DNA of 15,328 bases from Bacteroidia bacterium (GTDB lineage: Bacteria; Bacteroidota; Bacteroidia; Bacteroidales; Azobacteroidaceae): NCBI GenBank assembly GCA_025996815.1, contig BNTT01000064.1:1-15328 (forward strand), given 5' to 3'. The translations under genes and the position numbers were made by a program. Shown piece by piece: positions 6,746 through 14,525 of this stretch. Below the pieces are notes generated by a model. That model worked only from the letters and a program-made list of their open reading frames with translations. It was not told where the DNA came from and ran no database searches. Position 1 is the stretch's first letter. The number at the start of each line of letters is the position of its first letter.

Positions 6746-9700
6746 ATGAAAAACAAATTCTTAAAAAACGGCTCACTTGCAGTGCTTATGTGCGTTGCAG
6801 CGGTCTGTACGGGGGGGGGGGGTACAGCATTTGCGGGCTGAAAATCCCCAGGAAACTAAAATCGCTGTAACAGGCGTGGTTAGTGATGCCGATGGTCCCA
6901 TCATCGGCGCGAGTGTTATCGAAAAGGGAAATCCGGGCAATGGTGTCGCCACTGACGTGGACGGGCGATTTACGTTGCGGGTGTCCCCAAGTGCCACATT
7001 GGCAGTGTCTTATCTTGGTTATGCCACCCAGGAGGTAGCCGTGAACGGTAAGGCAAGTGTTGATGTACTATTGAGTGAAGACAGCAAATCCCTCGATGAG
7101 GTGGTTGTTGTCGGCTACGGAACGATGCGCAAGTCGGACATCACCGGCTCCATCTCTACCGCCAAGGGCAGCGACATCATCAAAGCCCAATCGTTTAATG
7201 CGCTTGACGGATTGAAAGGTAAGGCTGCCGGTGTAAACATCTTCTCTAACACGGGGCAGCCGGGTGGAGAAATGCGTGTCATCATCCGTGGTATTTCCAC
7301 AATCAATGCCTCGGCAAACCCGTTGTATGTGGTCGATGGTGTGGTTATGGAAAATTTCCAGTTTCTTAACCCGAATGATATTGAATCTATCGAGGTTTTG
7401 AAAGACGCTTCATCTGCTGCCATCTATGGTGCTCGTGGTGCCAACGGTGTGATTTTGGTGACAACCAAACGCGGTGGCAATACCGGCAAACGCGCGCATA
7501 TTTCTTATGATGGCTCGCTGTCTGTCAGTTCTATGGCGAGATATATGGACGTGATGAATTCCGCAGAATGGATGGGAGCATTTAAGCAGGGTTTGGAAAA
7601 TGCCAACGCCTGGCAGGGCAAAAATTTTACGACGGATTTGTCGCAGATATTCACAGACCCGCGCTTGTTTAATGCCGACGGCTCACCCAAGTATGATACC
7701 GACTGGCAAAAAGAAGCCACGCGGACTTCTCTTTCGCACAATCATCAACTTAGCATCCAACGGGGCGACGGCACTTCGTCGGTGGGTGCGTTCTTGAACT
7801 ATACCGACCAACAGGGGATTATGCTCAATTCGTATATGAAGCGCGTGAATGCGCGGTTGGCTTACGATGACAAACCAACAAACTGGTTGTCAACCGGTGT
7901 TAATTTGATGGTAAACCACACGTGGGGCAACAGAACATCTGATAATCCTTACGGACAAGGTGCTATGCGTACCGTAATAGAGCAATTGCCTTTCCTGCCG
8001 GTTATGATAGATGGTCATTATGCACAAACGAATGACATCCAAACATCCTCTATTCTCAATGATAAAAACAACCCTGACAGTGGCAGACAGGGATTTGGTC
8101 CCGAAGGTGTCGGCAGTCCGATTGAATTGCTTAAGCGAATGGAGGCAATGAAATATAAAACGCAGATTTTCGGTAATGCGGCTTTGACTTTTCATCTCAC
8201 AAAAGACCTTGATTTACAAACACAATTGGGTGTTGATTATCAAAATAATCGTGATGTCAACTTTACTCCGGTTACCCCGCGCCCGCTAATTAATCAAAGC
8301 AGTGTGGGTTCGGCTTCCGCCAATAATTCAAGTACGCTGTATTGGCAGGAAGAGTCATTTCTGACCTACAATAAGGACTTCGACAAGCATCCTATCAATG
8401 CCATGGCGGGTCTCTCTTGGCAGGAACGCAATTATACCTCTTTCAGTGCCTCCGGCAGCAATTTCACCGACGATTTTTATGGATACTACAATTTGGGAAA
8501 AGGAATTGACCGTCCGTCTGTCAGCAATGATTACGATAAGTGGGCGATGAATTCGTATTTCTTGCGCGCGGCGTATTCTTATGACAGTAAGTACTTGGCT
8601 ACCCTGACAGGGCGTTACGACGGCTCGTCCAAATTTGGAGAAAACAACAAATATGCTTTCTTCCCGTCCATCGGTTTGGGCTGGATGGCTTCCAACGAAG
8701 ACTTCTTGAAAGATAATGAGATTATCAGCAAGTTAAAGCCGCATACGTCTTACGGTGTTACAGGTAACTCCGAAATAGGAACTTACGCTTCATTGGCAAC
8801 TGTGAGCCAATCGAACACGATTCTCGGCAACGCATTGAAAGTTGTATCCTATTTGGACGGGATGCCTAACGCGAATCTGAAATGGGAAAAAACAGCCCAA
8901 TGGGATTTGGGCGTTGATTTGGGATTATTCAATAATAAACTCAGTCTGGAAGCGTCCTATTATTCTAAATATACAACCGATTTGTTGCTTAGCCGCCCTG
9001 TTCCCGAATCAACAGGCTATACATCAATCACCGACAACATTGGCGAGGTTTCTAACCGCGGCGTGGACGTGCTGATTACCGCGCATCCGATTGAAGCTCC
9101 CGATTTTCGATGGACTTCTACGGTTAATTTAAGTTACAATAAAAGCCGCGTCGAAAAATTGGATGAAAGTTCATCGGTTGACGCGGTTACCGGCAAGCGT
9201 CAAATTCTTACAGATGGATTTGTTGGGTATGATATGCTAATCCGCGAGGGTGAAGAACTTTCTACATTCTATGGCTATAAACGGGCAGGTATTTATGACG
9301 GTATCCCTTCCAATTGGGATGCCACGACAATGAACATCCCCGGAACCATTGGAGAAAAGGTTACTTACAAGCAACGTGAGATTTTGGGTAATGGTTTGCC
9401 CGACTGGACGGGTTCTTTCATTAACACGTTCAACTACAAGGGATTTGATTTGACCCTGGATTTGCAATACACGTGGGGCGTAGACGTTATGCAAGAGTTT
9501 TTCCACTCAGCCGAGGGACGTTTCCTGACAAGTGGTCTTGACCGTATCTACCAAGACGCATGGCACCCTACACTGAATCCGACGGGCACGGCACAGGCTG
9601 TCCGCTTGTCAAACTTTGGACAGGGTAATAATGCTGATGCTGATGACACTTGGGTGGCTGACGGCTCTTATCTGCGTGTTAATCTGATTCAATTGGGTTA

Positions 9701-9917
9701 TACATTCAAACCGGAAGTACTCAAAAAAGTGGGACTGTCGGCACTGCGCTTATATGCCAATGCCAACAATGCGTTCCTGTTCACGGCATCTGATTATTTG
9801 GGCTACGACCCGGATAACTCCTCCCGTTTGGATAACAACAAGTGGGGAGCCAATCGCCAGTTCTTTACCTATCCGCGTGCAAGAACATTTACGTGCGGTC
9901 TCAATTTAACATTTTAA
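6746..9917 (+). CDS. SusC/RagA-type TonB-dependent outer membrane receptor, frameshifted in the signal peptide
   Basis: SusC-type barrel that imports ligands captured by its SusD partner, using TonB energy. The start (ATG 6746, or 6740) gives a signal peptide MKNKFLKNGSLAVLMCVAAV, but that frame stops at 6839-6841. The mature protein is in the +1 frame from about 6837 (AENPQETKIAV). One base must be lost, or two gained, between about 6811 and 6837 to join them, giving about 1056 residues. The mature part is complete: carboxypeptidase-regulatory-like domain (VTGVVSDADGPIIGASV to VSYLGYATQEV), a TonB-box-like LDEVVVVGYGT, a plug with RGISTINASANPLYVVDG and IESIEVLKDASSAAIYGARG, then the barrel ending in GLNLTF with terminal phenylalanine. 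No other disabling mutation is seen. Without the signal peptide it could not be exported, so the gene is off as written. SusD follows in the same unit. Substrate unknown. Confidence 0.9.
6811..6822 (+). repeat. Homopolymeric G12 tract at the SusC frame break
   Basis: Twelve consecutive G residues lie in the signal-peptide coding region. The tract is bounded by CTGTAC (6805-6810) and GTACAG (6822-6827, sharing the last G), a 6-bp inverted repeat. With 12 G the signal peptide frame reads on to a TGA at 6839. With 11 or 14 G it would join the mature SusC frame through GGG-VQHLRA-ENPQ. Tracts of this length slip readily during replication and are a classic basis for on/off switching, but also a classic site for sequencing error. 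Confidence 0.85.
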
Positions 9918-9956
9918 TTCGTATCAATGATTAATAATAATAAAATAATGAATAAT

Positions 9957-11573
9957 ATGAAATCATATAAAATATATAGAGCCATCTTCTGCATGGTTAC
10001 GGCATCATTAGTGATGACTTCGTGCGATGATTTTTTGGCAGAAAAGCCGCTGGATGCAAAAACATCCAATCAATTTTGGGCTACCGAAGCGGATGCAGTA
10101 TCGGCTGTGAACGCCCTTTATTTTGGCGGAGTTCCCTATCTGAATAATACGGATGTTGACGGCGGTTGGACGCCTAAAGCCACTATGTGGGGAGGTGTTA
10201 TGTCAGGCTTATTTGTGGACAAGCGCAAAGACAGACAATTCACCAATGCCTCCGAAGGCTGTAATTTTAACATCGAATCGTTTGATGCCACAGCATTGAA
10301 GTTATGGCATGAGTTCTACAAGGGGATTTCCCGTGCCAACTTTGTTATTGCCAATATTCCGTCAATGACCGGAGTATTAAGCGATGCCCAGATAAAGAAT
10401 TTTACGGCACAGGGTAAATTCTTCCGCGCGTATGCCTATTTCTACTTGGTAAAAGAATTTGGCGATGTCCCCTACATAGATGCTCCTTATGAATCTACGG
10501 ACGGTATGTACAAAGAGCGTATTTCTGCGGCAACAGTATATCAGAACATCGAAACTGATTTGCTCAGCACCCTTGAAGGAGATGCCTTGCCCAACAAAGC
10601 ATTCTATGACAATGGCTGCTATGTAACAAAGGCAATGGCGCAAACCTTGTTGGCACAAGTGTATTTGCAACGGGCAGGCGCACCGCTCAATGGTGGAAGC
10701 GACTACTACACCAAAGCCGCCAATATGGCTGTAAACGTTATCAACGGGGGTGCACATGCGCTTGAACAGGCTGCCGGCAGCAGTGATGATATTGAGTCGG
10801 CGTTTAACGTCATTAAGACAACAAAATCATCGAACGAAATTATCTTTGCCAAAGAATACAACCAAACAAGTTTCAATGTGGGCAATTCGTATGCCTGTCG
10901 CTCAATTGGGATAGATGCTTTTGCATGGGGCGTTTTCCATCCGGGAGGCGATGTTTTGTATAATGCCTACCTGCCTTGCAATGTGTTGATTGACAGTTAT
11001 GAGCCGGCTGATATTCGCGGACACGAAAAGCAATTTTTCTTCCGAAATTATACCGCTGCCGACGGCACTCCCTACACATTGGACAATCTTGGGAACTGGG
11101 CGTGGTTTGATGAAGCGGCTTTAATTGCCGGTAAAGATGGCGATAACAATATGCCGACCATGCGCTACGCCGAAGTGTTGCTGATTGCAGCCGAAGGCTT
11201 TGCGCGTACAGGCAGGGAAGGCGATGCCAAGACCTACCTTAATCAGGTGCGCAAGCGTGCCGGATTAAGCGACGAAACGGCAACCGGCGATGCTTTGATA
11301 CAGTCTATCTTGACCGAGCGTTTCCACGAGTTCCCATTAGAATTTAAGATTTGGGACGACATTCGCCGCACGCGCCTGTATCCGGAAGCAGATGGAGCAG
11401 GGTCGGGCAAATTGAAATGGACTGCACTCGCATCGGCAGCCATTCAAAACAAACCGGACGGGAGCACCAGAATTGGCGCAATTCCGGAACACGCCCTATT
11501 ATGGCCCATCCCATTGAGAGAGATGCAAGCCAATCCGGCTCTGAAAGGGCATCAAAACCCGGACTGGAACTAA
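9957..11573 (+). CDS. SusD/RagB-family surface lipoprotein
   Basis: The partner of the SusC receptor: a surface-exposed, mostly alpha-helical lipoprotein that binds glycan or other nutrient and caps the barrel. From the ATG at 9957 it has 538 residues; ATGs at 9927 and 9948 are in frame, but 9957 gives the most normal signal peptide (MKSYKIYRAIFCMVTASLVM) with lipobox MTSC, the cysteine being C23. Family landmarks are FLAEKPLDAKTSNQFW, a segment LWHEFYKGISRANFVI, GKFFRAYAYFYLVKEFGDVPYI (TPR-like), MRYAEVLLIAAEGFARTG, FPLEFKIWDDIRRTRLY and the C-terminal LLWPIPLREMQANP...HQNPDW. Length and ends are normal. It lies about 40 bases after SusC and is closed by a terminator at 11613-11650. No hydrolase follows, so the substrate cannot be inferred from enzymes. 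Confidence 0.93.
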   Translation: MKSYKIYRAIFCMVTASLVMTSCDDFLAEKPLDAKTSNQFWATEADAVSAVNALYFGGVPYLNNTDVDGGWTPKATMWGGVMSGLFVDKRKDRQFTNASEGCNFNIESFDATALKLWHEFYKGISRANFVIANIPSMTGVLSDAQIKNFTAQGKFFRAYAYFYLVKEFGDVPYIDAPYESTDGMYKERISAATVYQNIETDLLSTLEGDALPNKAFYDNGCYVTKAMAQTLLAQVYLQRAGAPLNGGSDYYTKAANMAVNVINGGAHALEQAAGSSDDIESAFNVIKTTKSSNEIIFAKEYNQTSFNVGNSYACRSIGIDAFAWGVFHPGGDVLYNAYLPCNVLIDSYEPADIRGHEKQFFFRNYTAADGTPYTLDNLGNWAWFDEAALIAGKDGDNNMPTMRYAEVLLIAAEGFARTGREGDAKTYLNQVRKRAGLSDETATGDALIQSILTERFHEFPLEFKIWDDIRRTRLYPEADGAGSGKLKWTALASAAIQNKPDGSTRIGAIPEHALLWPIPLREMQANPALKGHQNPDWN

Positions 11574-11612
11574 ACGAGAACTTAGTTTTTTTCTTCATAA
11601 ATTATTAGTTGG

Positions 11613-11650
11613 GAGCGAGCCACCCGTTAGGGCAGCTCGCTCTGTTTTTT
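11613..11650 (+). terminator. Rho-independent terminator after SusD
   Basis: GAGCGAGC (11613-11620) pairs perfectly with GCTCGCTC (11635-11642), with an inner CCC/GGG stem around GTTA, followed by TG and T6 (11645-11650). It ends the SusC/SusD unit. From here to 11787 I see no gene or clear promoter. Confidence 0.88.
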
Positions 11651-11787
11651 GCATTTGCAAGATAAAAATAAAGTTCTTTACACGGATTCCCAACCGCAAA
11701 ATCTATTGCTAATTAACAACGAGCCGGCATCTCGACGATTTAGGATGTGGGTTGCTTTTCCGGGTGCCGCGCAGATGGTATGACTTT

Positions 11788-12204
11788 ATGACAGGAATTT
11801 TTGGAGGATTACCGGGGACTTACGGTTTAGTCGCAAACAGCAGCATGATTTTATGTATTTTGATGCTCGGTCTGTCTGTTTTGGTATGCGAGAAGACCAA
11901 AATTCCCCGCCGCTATTCGCTGCTCATATTAGCAGACGCACTGATTGTGGTGTCAATGATTTTTGCCATACTATACCTGACATACACGCCGGTCGGCGCA
12001 AATATCGTCCACGGAGGTGCCGGGCGATATTTCATTCCGGTTATCATTCTCGCACTGTCTGCGATTAGTGCACTGATGCAGCGATTTAAGCCGGCAGAGA
12101 GTCGATGCTACGAAGTGGCACCAAGATTATTTCTTTATGGCACAACGCTAAGTCTTTCGCTGACTGCATTTAATTTTGTTTATTTTGTGGCACATAGTTC
12201 ATAA
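11788..12204 (+). pseudogene. Membrane protein fragment resembling the C-terminus of DUF2142
   Basis: An open frame of 138 residues from the ATG at 11788 (open upstream to 11713, no better start). Four membrane helices are visible, around SSMILCILMLGLSVLV, LIVVSMIFAILYLTY, YFIPVIILALSAISAL and TLSLSLTAFNFVYFV. The loop TPVGANIVHGGAGRYFIP resembles the conserved GVQGRYFLP motif near the C-terminus of DUF2142 (PF09913), whose members are usually 400-500 residues. Only about the last third is present, and the 137 bases before it, after the SusD terminator, cannot hold the rest. It is therefore probably a remnant left by a deletion or recombination. The alternative is a genuine short membrane protein of unknown role. 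No ribosome binding site or promoter is evident. Confidence 0.5.
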
Positions 12205-12219
12205 TTTGCATTTTTTCGC

Positions 12220-12249
12220 TTGCCAATCAAAATATTTTGCGTACATTTG
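12220..12249 (+). promoter_or_regulatory. Bacteroides-type promoter of the nickel/lar operon
   Basis: TTG at 12220-12222, a 19-base spacer, and TACATTTG at 12242-12249 match the Bacteroidota sigma-ABfr consensus (TTG-N19-TAnnTTTG) exactly. Transcription would start near 12256, leaving a leader of about 12 bases before the ATG at 12268. No nickel-responsive operator was recognised. Confidence 0.8.
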
Positions 12250-12267
12250 CAGCCATAAAATTCACAG

Positions 12268-12957
12268 ATGGAACAATTGTCATTGATAGTGTTGCTGCTG
12301 TACGCCTTGTATGAAGGGTTGCTTCATGCTTTTGAAGCCGACCATATATTGGCTGTGACGAATATCGTGTCGCAGCGAAACAAAATCTTTCCGGCTCTGA
12401 AAGACGGTATCTTTTGGGGATTGGGGCATACGTCAACGATTTTTCTGATTGGGATTCTCATGATATTGTTCAAGGTGAATATTCCCGACAGTTCGTTTGC
12501 CTACTTTGAAGCCGCCGTAGGGTTGATGCTGGTTGTTGTGGCTTCATACCGCCTCTGTGTCTTCCTGCGGGACGAGCAAACCCTGATTCACACGCACCGC
12601 CATGAACATGCAGGAGCGAATAAACAGCCTCATGTTCACGTTCACGTTCCTCTGAAAGGGAAAAACCTGCATAAGACGTCGTACGGAATCGGTATTGTCC
12701 ACGGGCTGGCAGGTAGCGGAGCATTGGTGGTGCTGGTGATGACGCAGATTGAAACCATTGCCAACAGTTTGTTGTATCTGCTGATTTTCGGTATCGGCTC
12801 CATCGTTGGAATGACGATTGTAGCCGGAGTGTTCAGCATTCCGTTTTCAAAAAAACTGATTCATTCCAAAGGATTGCGGACAGTCCTGGTGCTGCTTTCG
12901 TCTTCCCTGTGTTTTGTGTATGGATGTTATGTGATATATGAAAATTTACTTGCTTGA
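12268..12957 (+). CDS. UreH/NiCoT-like nickel permease
   Basis: A 229-residue polytopic inner-membrane protein resembling the UreH branch of nickel/cobalt transporters. The signature HX4DH motif is HAFEADHI in the first helix (H20, D25, H26), followed by GLGHTSTIF in a later helix (H54). A histidine-rich loop at 108-126 contains nine histidines and should bind Ni2+ at the membrane surface. The C-terminal half has the family's IVHGLAGSGALVVLVM and LIFGIGSIVGMTI segments. It is the first gene after a consensus promoter and is followed 9 bases later by larE, so it most likely supplies nickel for LarC. Urease genes are not seen. Specificity for Ni2+ over Co2+ is inferred from the neighbours. The start is the only ATG fitting the first helix. 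Confidence 0.85.
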   Translation: MEQLSLIVLLLYALYEGLLHAFEADHILAVTNIVSQRNKIFPALKDGIFWGLGHTSTIFLIGILMILFKVNIPDSSFAYFEAAVGLMLVVVASYRLCVFLRDEQTLIHTHRHEHAGANKQPHVHVHVPLKGKNLHKTSYGIGIVHGLAGSGALVVLVMTQIETIANSLLYLLIFGIGSIVGMTIVAGVFSIPFSKKLIHSKGLRTVLVLLSSSLCFVYGCYVIYENLLA

Positions 12958-12966
12958 TTATTGAAA

Positions 12967-13746
12967 ATGGAGAAGTTGGAAAATCTTAAAAAGGAGCTTG
13001 CGGCTTACGGAAAATTGTGCGTAGCCTATTCCGGAGGAGTAGATTCGTCGTTTCTCCTGCACGTGGCGTATGGTGTATTGGGCGACAACGCCATGGCGGT
13101 GCTGGTTGACTCTCCGGTATTGGCGCGGCGCGACAAAGCGACGGCTATTGATATCCTCGAACGCCTCGGCGTACGCTATGAAGTGGTCGAGGAGAACCCT
13201 TTTGAATCAAAAGAGTTTGCCGAAAACAGCCGGATGCGGTGTTATTTCTGTAAACGGAATAATTACACCCTGATATTGGAGGCAGCACAGCGGTACGGAA
13301 TCACCTGTATGGCTGACGGGCAGAATGCCGACGACGCACAATCGGCGCATCGTCCCGGAATAAAAGCCGGTCGGGAAATGGGCGTTGTCAGCCCGCTGAT
13401 AGATTGCGGACTGACCAAAGACGATATCCGCAGATACAGCCGGCAATTAGGCGTAACCACATGGGACAAACCGGCGAATGCATGCCTCTCGTCGAGGATT
13501 CCGTATGGCGTGGAGATTACAAAGGAACGGCTGGCAGCTGTGGAAGCAGCCGAAGAAACGCTGCGTAAGCGGGGAATGGAAGGTTGTCGGGTACGCTGGC
13601 ACGAAACCATCGCCCGCATCGAAGCCCCACGCGAATATTTTGATACAATCCTGAACTTGCCGGAGATTGTCGAAGAAATCAAGTCGCTTGGATTCAAGTA
13701 TGTTACACTTGATTTGGAAGGATTCCGGAGCGGAAGCATGAATTAA
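12967..13746 (+). CDS. larE: LarE, ATP-dependent sacrificial sulfur transferase
   Basis: LarE adenylylates the carboxylates of pyridinium-3,5-biscarboxylic acid mononucleotide and replaces them with thiocarboxylates; in Lactiplantibacillus the sulfur comes from its own cysteine. The 259-residue product has the PP-loop AYSGGVDSS (S22-S28), the RCYFCK motif (C92, C95), DGQNADD, and the conserved ACLSSRIPYG loop with C173, which matches the sacrificial Cys176 of the L. plantarum enzyme. I do not see the extra C-terminal cysteines expected of the [4Fe-4S] type, so the sacrificial mechanism is more likely. The ATG at 12967 is preferred over an in-frame TTG at 12961. It sits between the nickel permease and larB in one operon with short gaps. 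Confidence 0.93.
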   Translation: MEKLENLKKELAAYGKLCVAYSGGVDSSFLLHVAYGVLGDNAMAVLVDSPVLARRDKATAIDILERLGVRYEVVEENPFESKEFAENSRMRCYFCKRNNYTLILEAAQRYGITCMADGQNADDAQSAHRPGIKAGREMGVVSPLIDCGLTKDDIRRYSRQLGVTTWDKPANACLSSRIPYGVEITKERLAAVEAAEETLRKRGMEGCRVRWHETIARIEAPREYFDTILNLPEIVEEIKSLGFKYVTLDLEGFRSGSMN

Positions 13747-13757
13747 AAGCGAATACG

Positions 13758-14507
13758 ATGGAGATAAAGAAATTGCTGGAGGAAGTGAAAACCGGACACC
13801 TGTCGGTCGACGAAGCGGAGAGGAGGCTGAAAACAAAGCCTTTCGACGACTTGGGCTATGCCGTCATCGACCATCACCGGCAGATACGTAACGGCTGTCC
13901 GGAAGTGATTTACTGCGCCGGAAAAACGATTGCTCAAATTGAGGGAATCGTTCAAAACATGCTCGAATCGGGCAACTGCAACATTTTGGCGACCAGAGCT
14001 TCGGAAGAAGCAGCGCAAGCCGTTCTGAAGCTGTATCCGAATGCGGAGTGGAATCCTTCGGCGCGTACCATCGTCATCCGCCGCCAACCGGTGGAGAAAA
14101 CCGGCGGCGGAAAGATACTGGTCATCACGGCAGGTACGTCCGACATTCCGGTGGCAGACGAGGCAGTCGTTACGGCAACGTTTCTCGGCAACGAAGTTGA
14201 ACGGCTTTGCGACGTTGGCGTGGCAGGGCTTCATCGCCTGCTTGCCAAGCTCGACATCATCGCTTCGGCGAACGTCATTATCGTGATTGCCGGGATGGAA
14301 GGTGCCCTGGCAAGTGTGGTGGGCGGACTGACGGACAAGCCCGTGATTGCCGTGCCCACAAGTGTGGGCTACGGCGCAAGTTTCGGCGGCGTGGCCGCTC
14401 TGCTCTCAATGCTCAATTCGTGCGCCAACGGCGTGGCAACGGTAAATATCGACAACGGCTTCGGCGCAGCATACATGGCAAACAGCATCAATAAAATAAA
14501 TTGTTAA
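13758..14507 (+). CDS. larB: LarB, pyridinium-3,5-biscarboxylic acid mononucleotide synthase
   Basis: LarB starts nickel-pincer nucleotide synthesis by carboxylating nicotinic acid adenine dinucleotide and hydrolysing its phosphoanhydride. The 249-residue length equals the family norm. The N-terminal segment carries GYAVIDHHRQIRNGCPEVIYCAGKT; the C-terminal PurE-like domain has ITAGTSDIPVADEA, VIAGMEGALASVVGGL and VPTSVGYGASFGG. C222 in LNSCANG corresponds to Cys221, reported to form a covalent adduct with the substrate in L. plantarum LarB. VNIDNGFGAA closes the conserved core. It lies 11 bases after larE and 18 before larC, so the genes are cotranscribed and the product passes to LarE. Confidence 0.94.
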   Translation: MEIKKLLEEVKTGHLSVDEAERRLKTKPFDDLGYAVIDHHRQIRNGCPEVIYCAGKTIAQIEGIVQNMLESGNCNILATRASEEAAQAVLKLYPNAEWNPSARTIVIRRQPVEKTGGGKILVITAGTSDIPVADEAVVTATFLGNEVERLCDVGVAGLHRLLAKLDIIASANVIIVIAGMEGALASVVGGLTDKPVIAVPTSVGYGASFGGVAALLSMLNSCANGVATVNIDNGFGAAYMANSINKINC

Positions 14508-14525
14508 AAATTCAAACTTGTGCGT

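Noticed and set aside
12961..12963. TTG start for larE
   Set aside because: An ATG two codons later fits Bacteroidota usage better and costs nothing in the conserved region.
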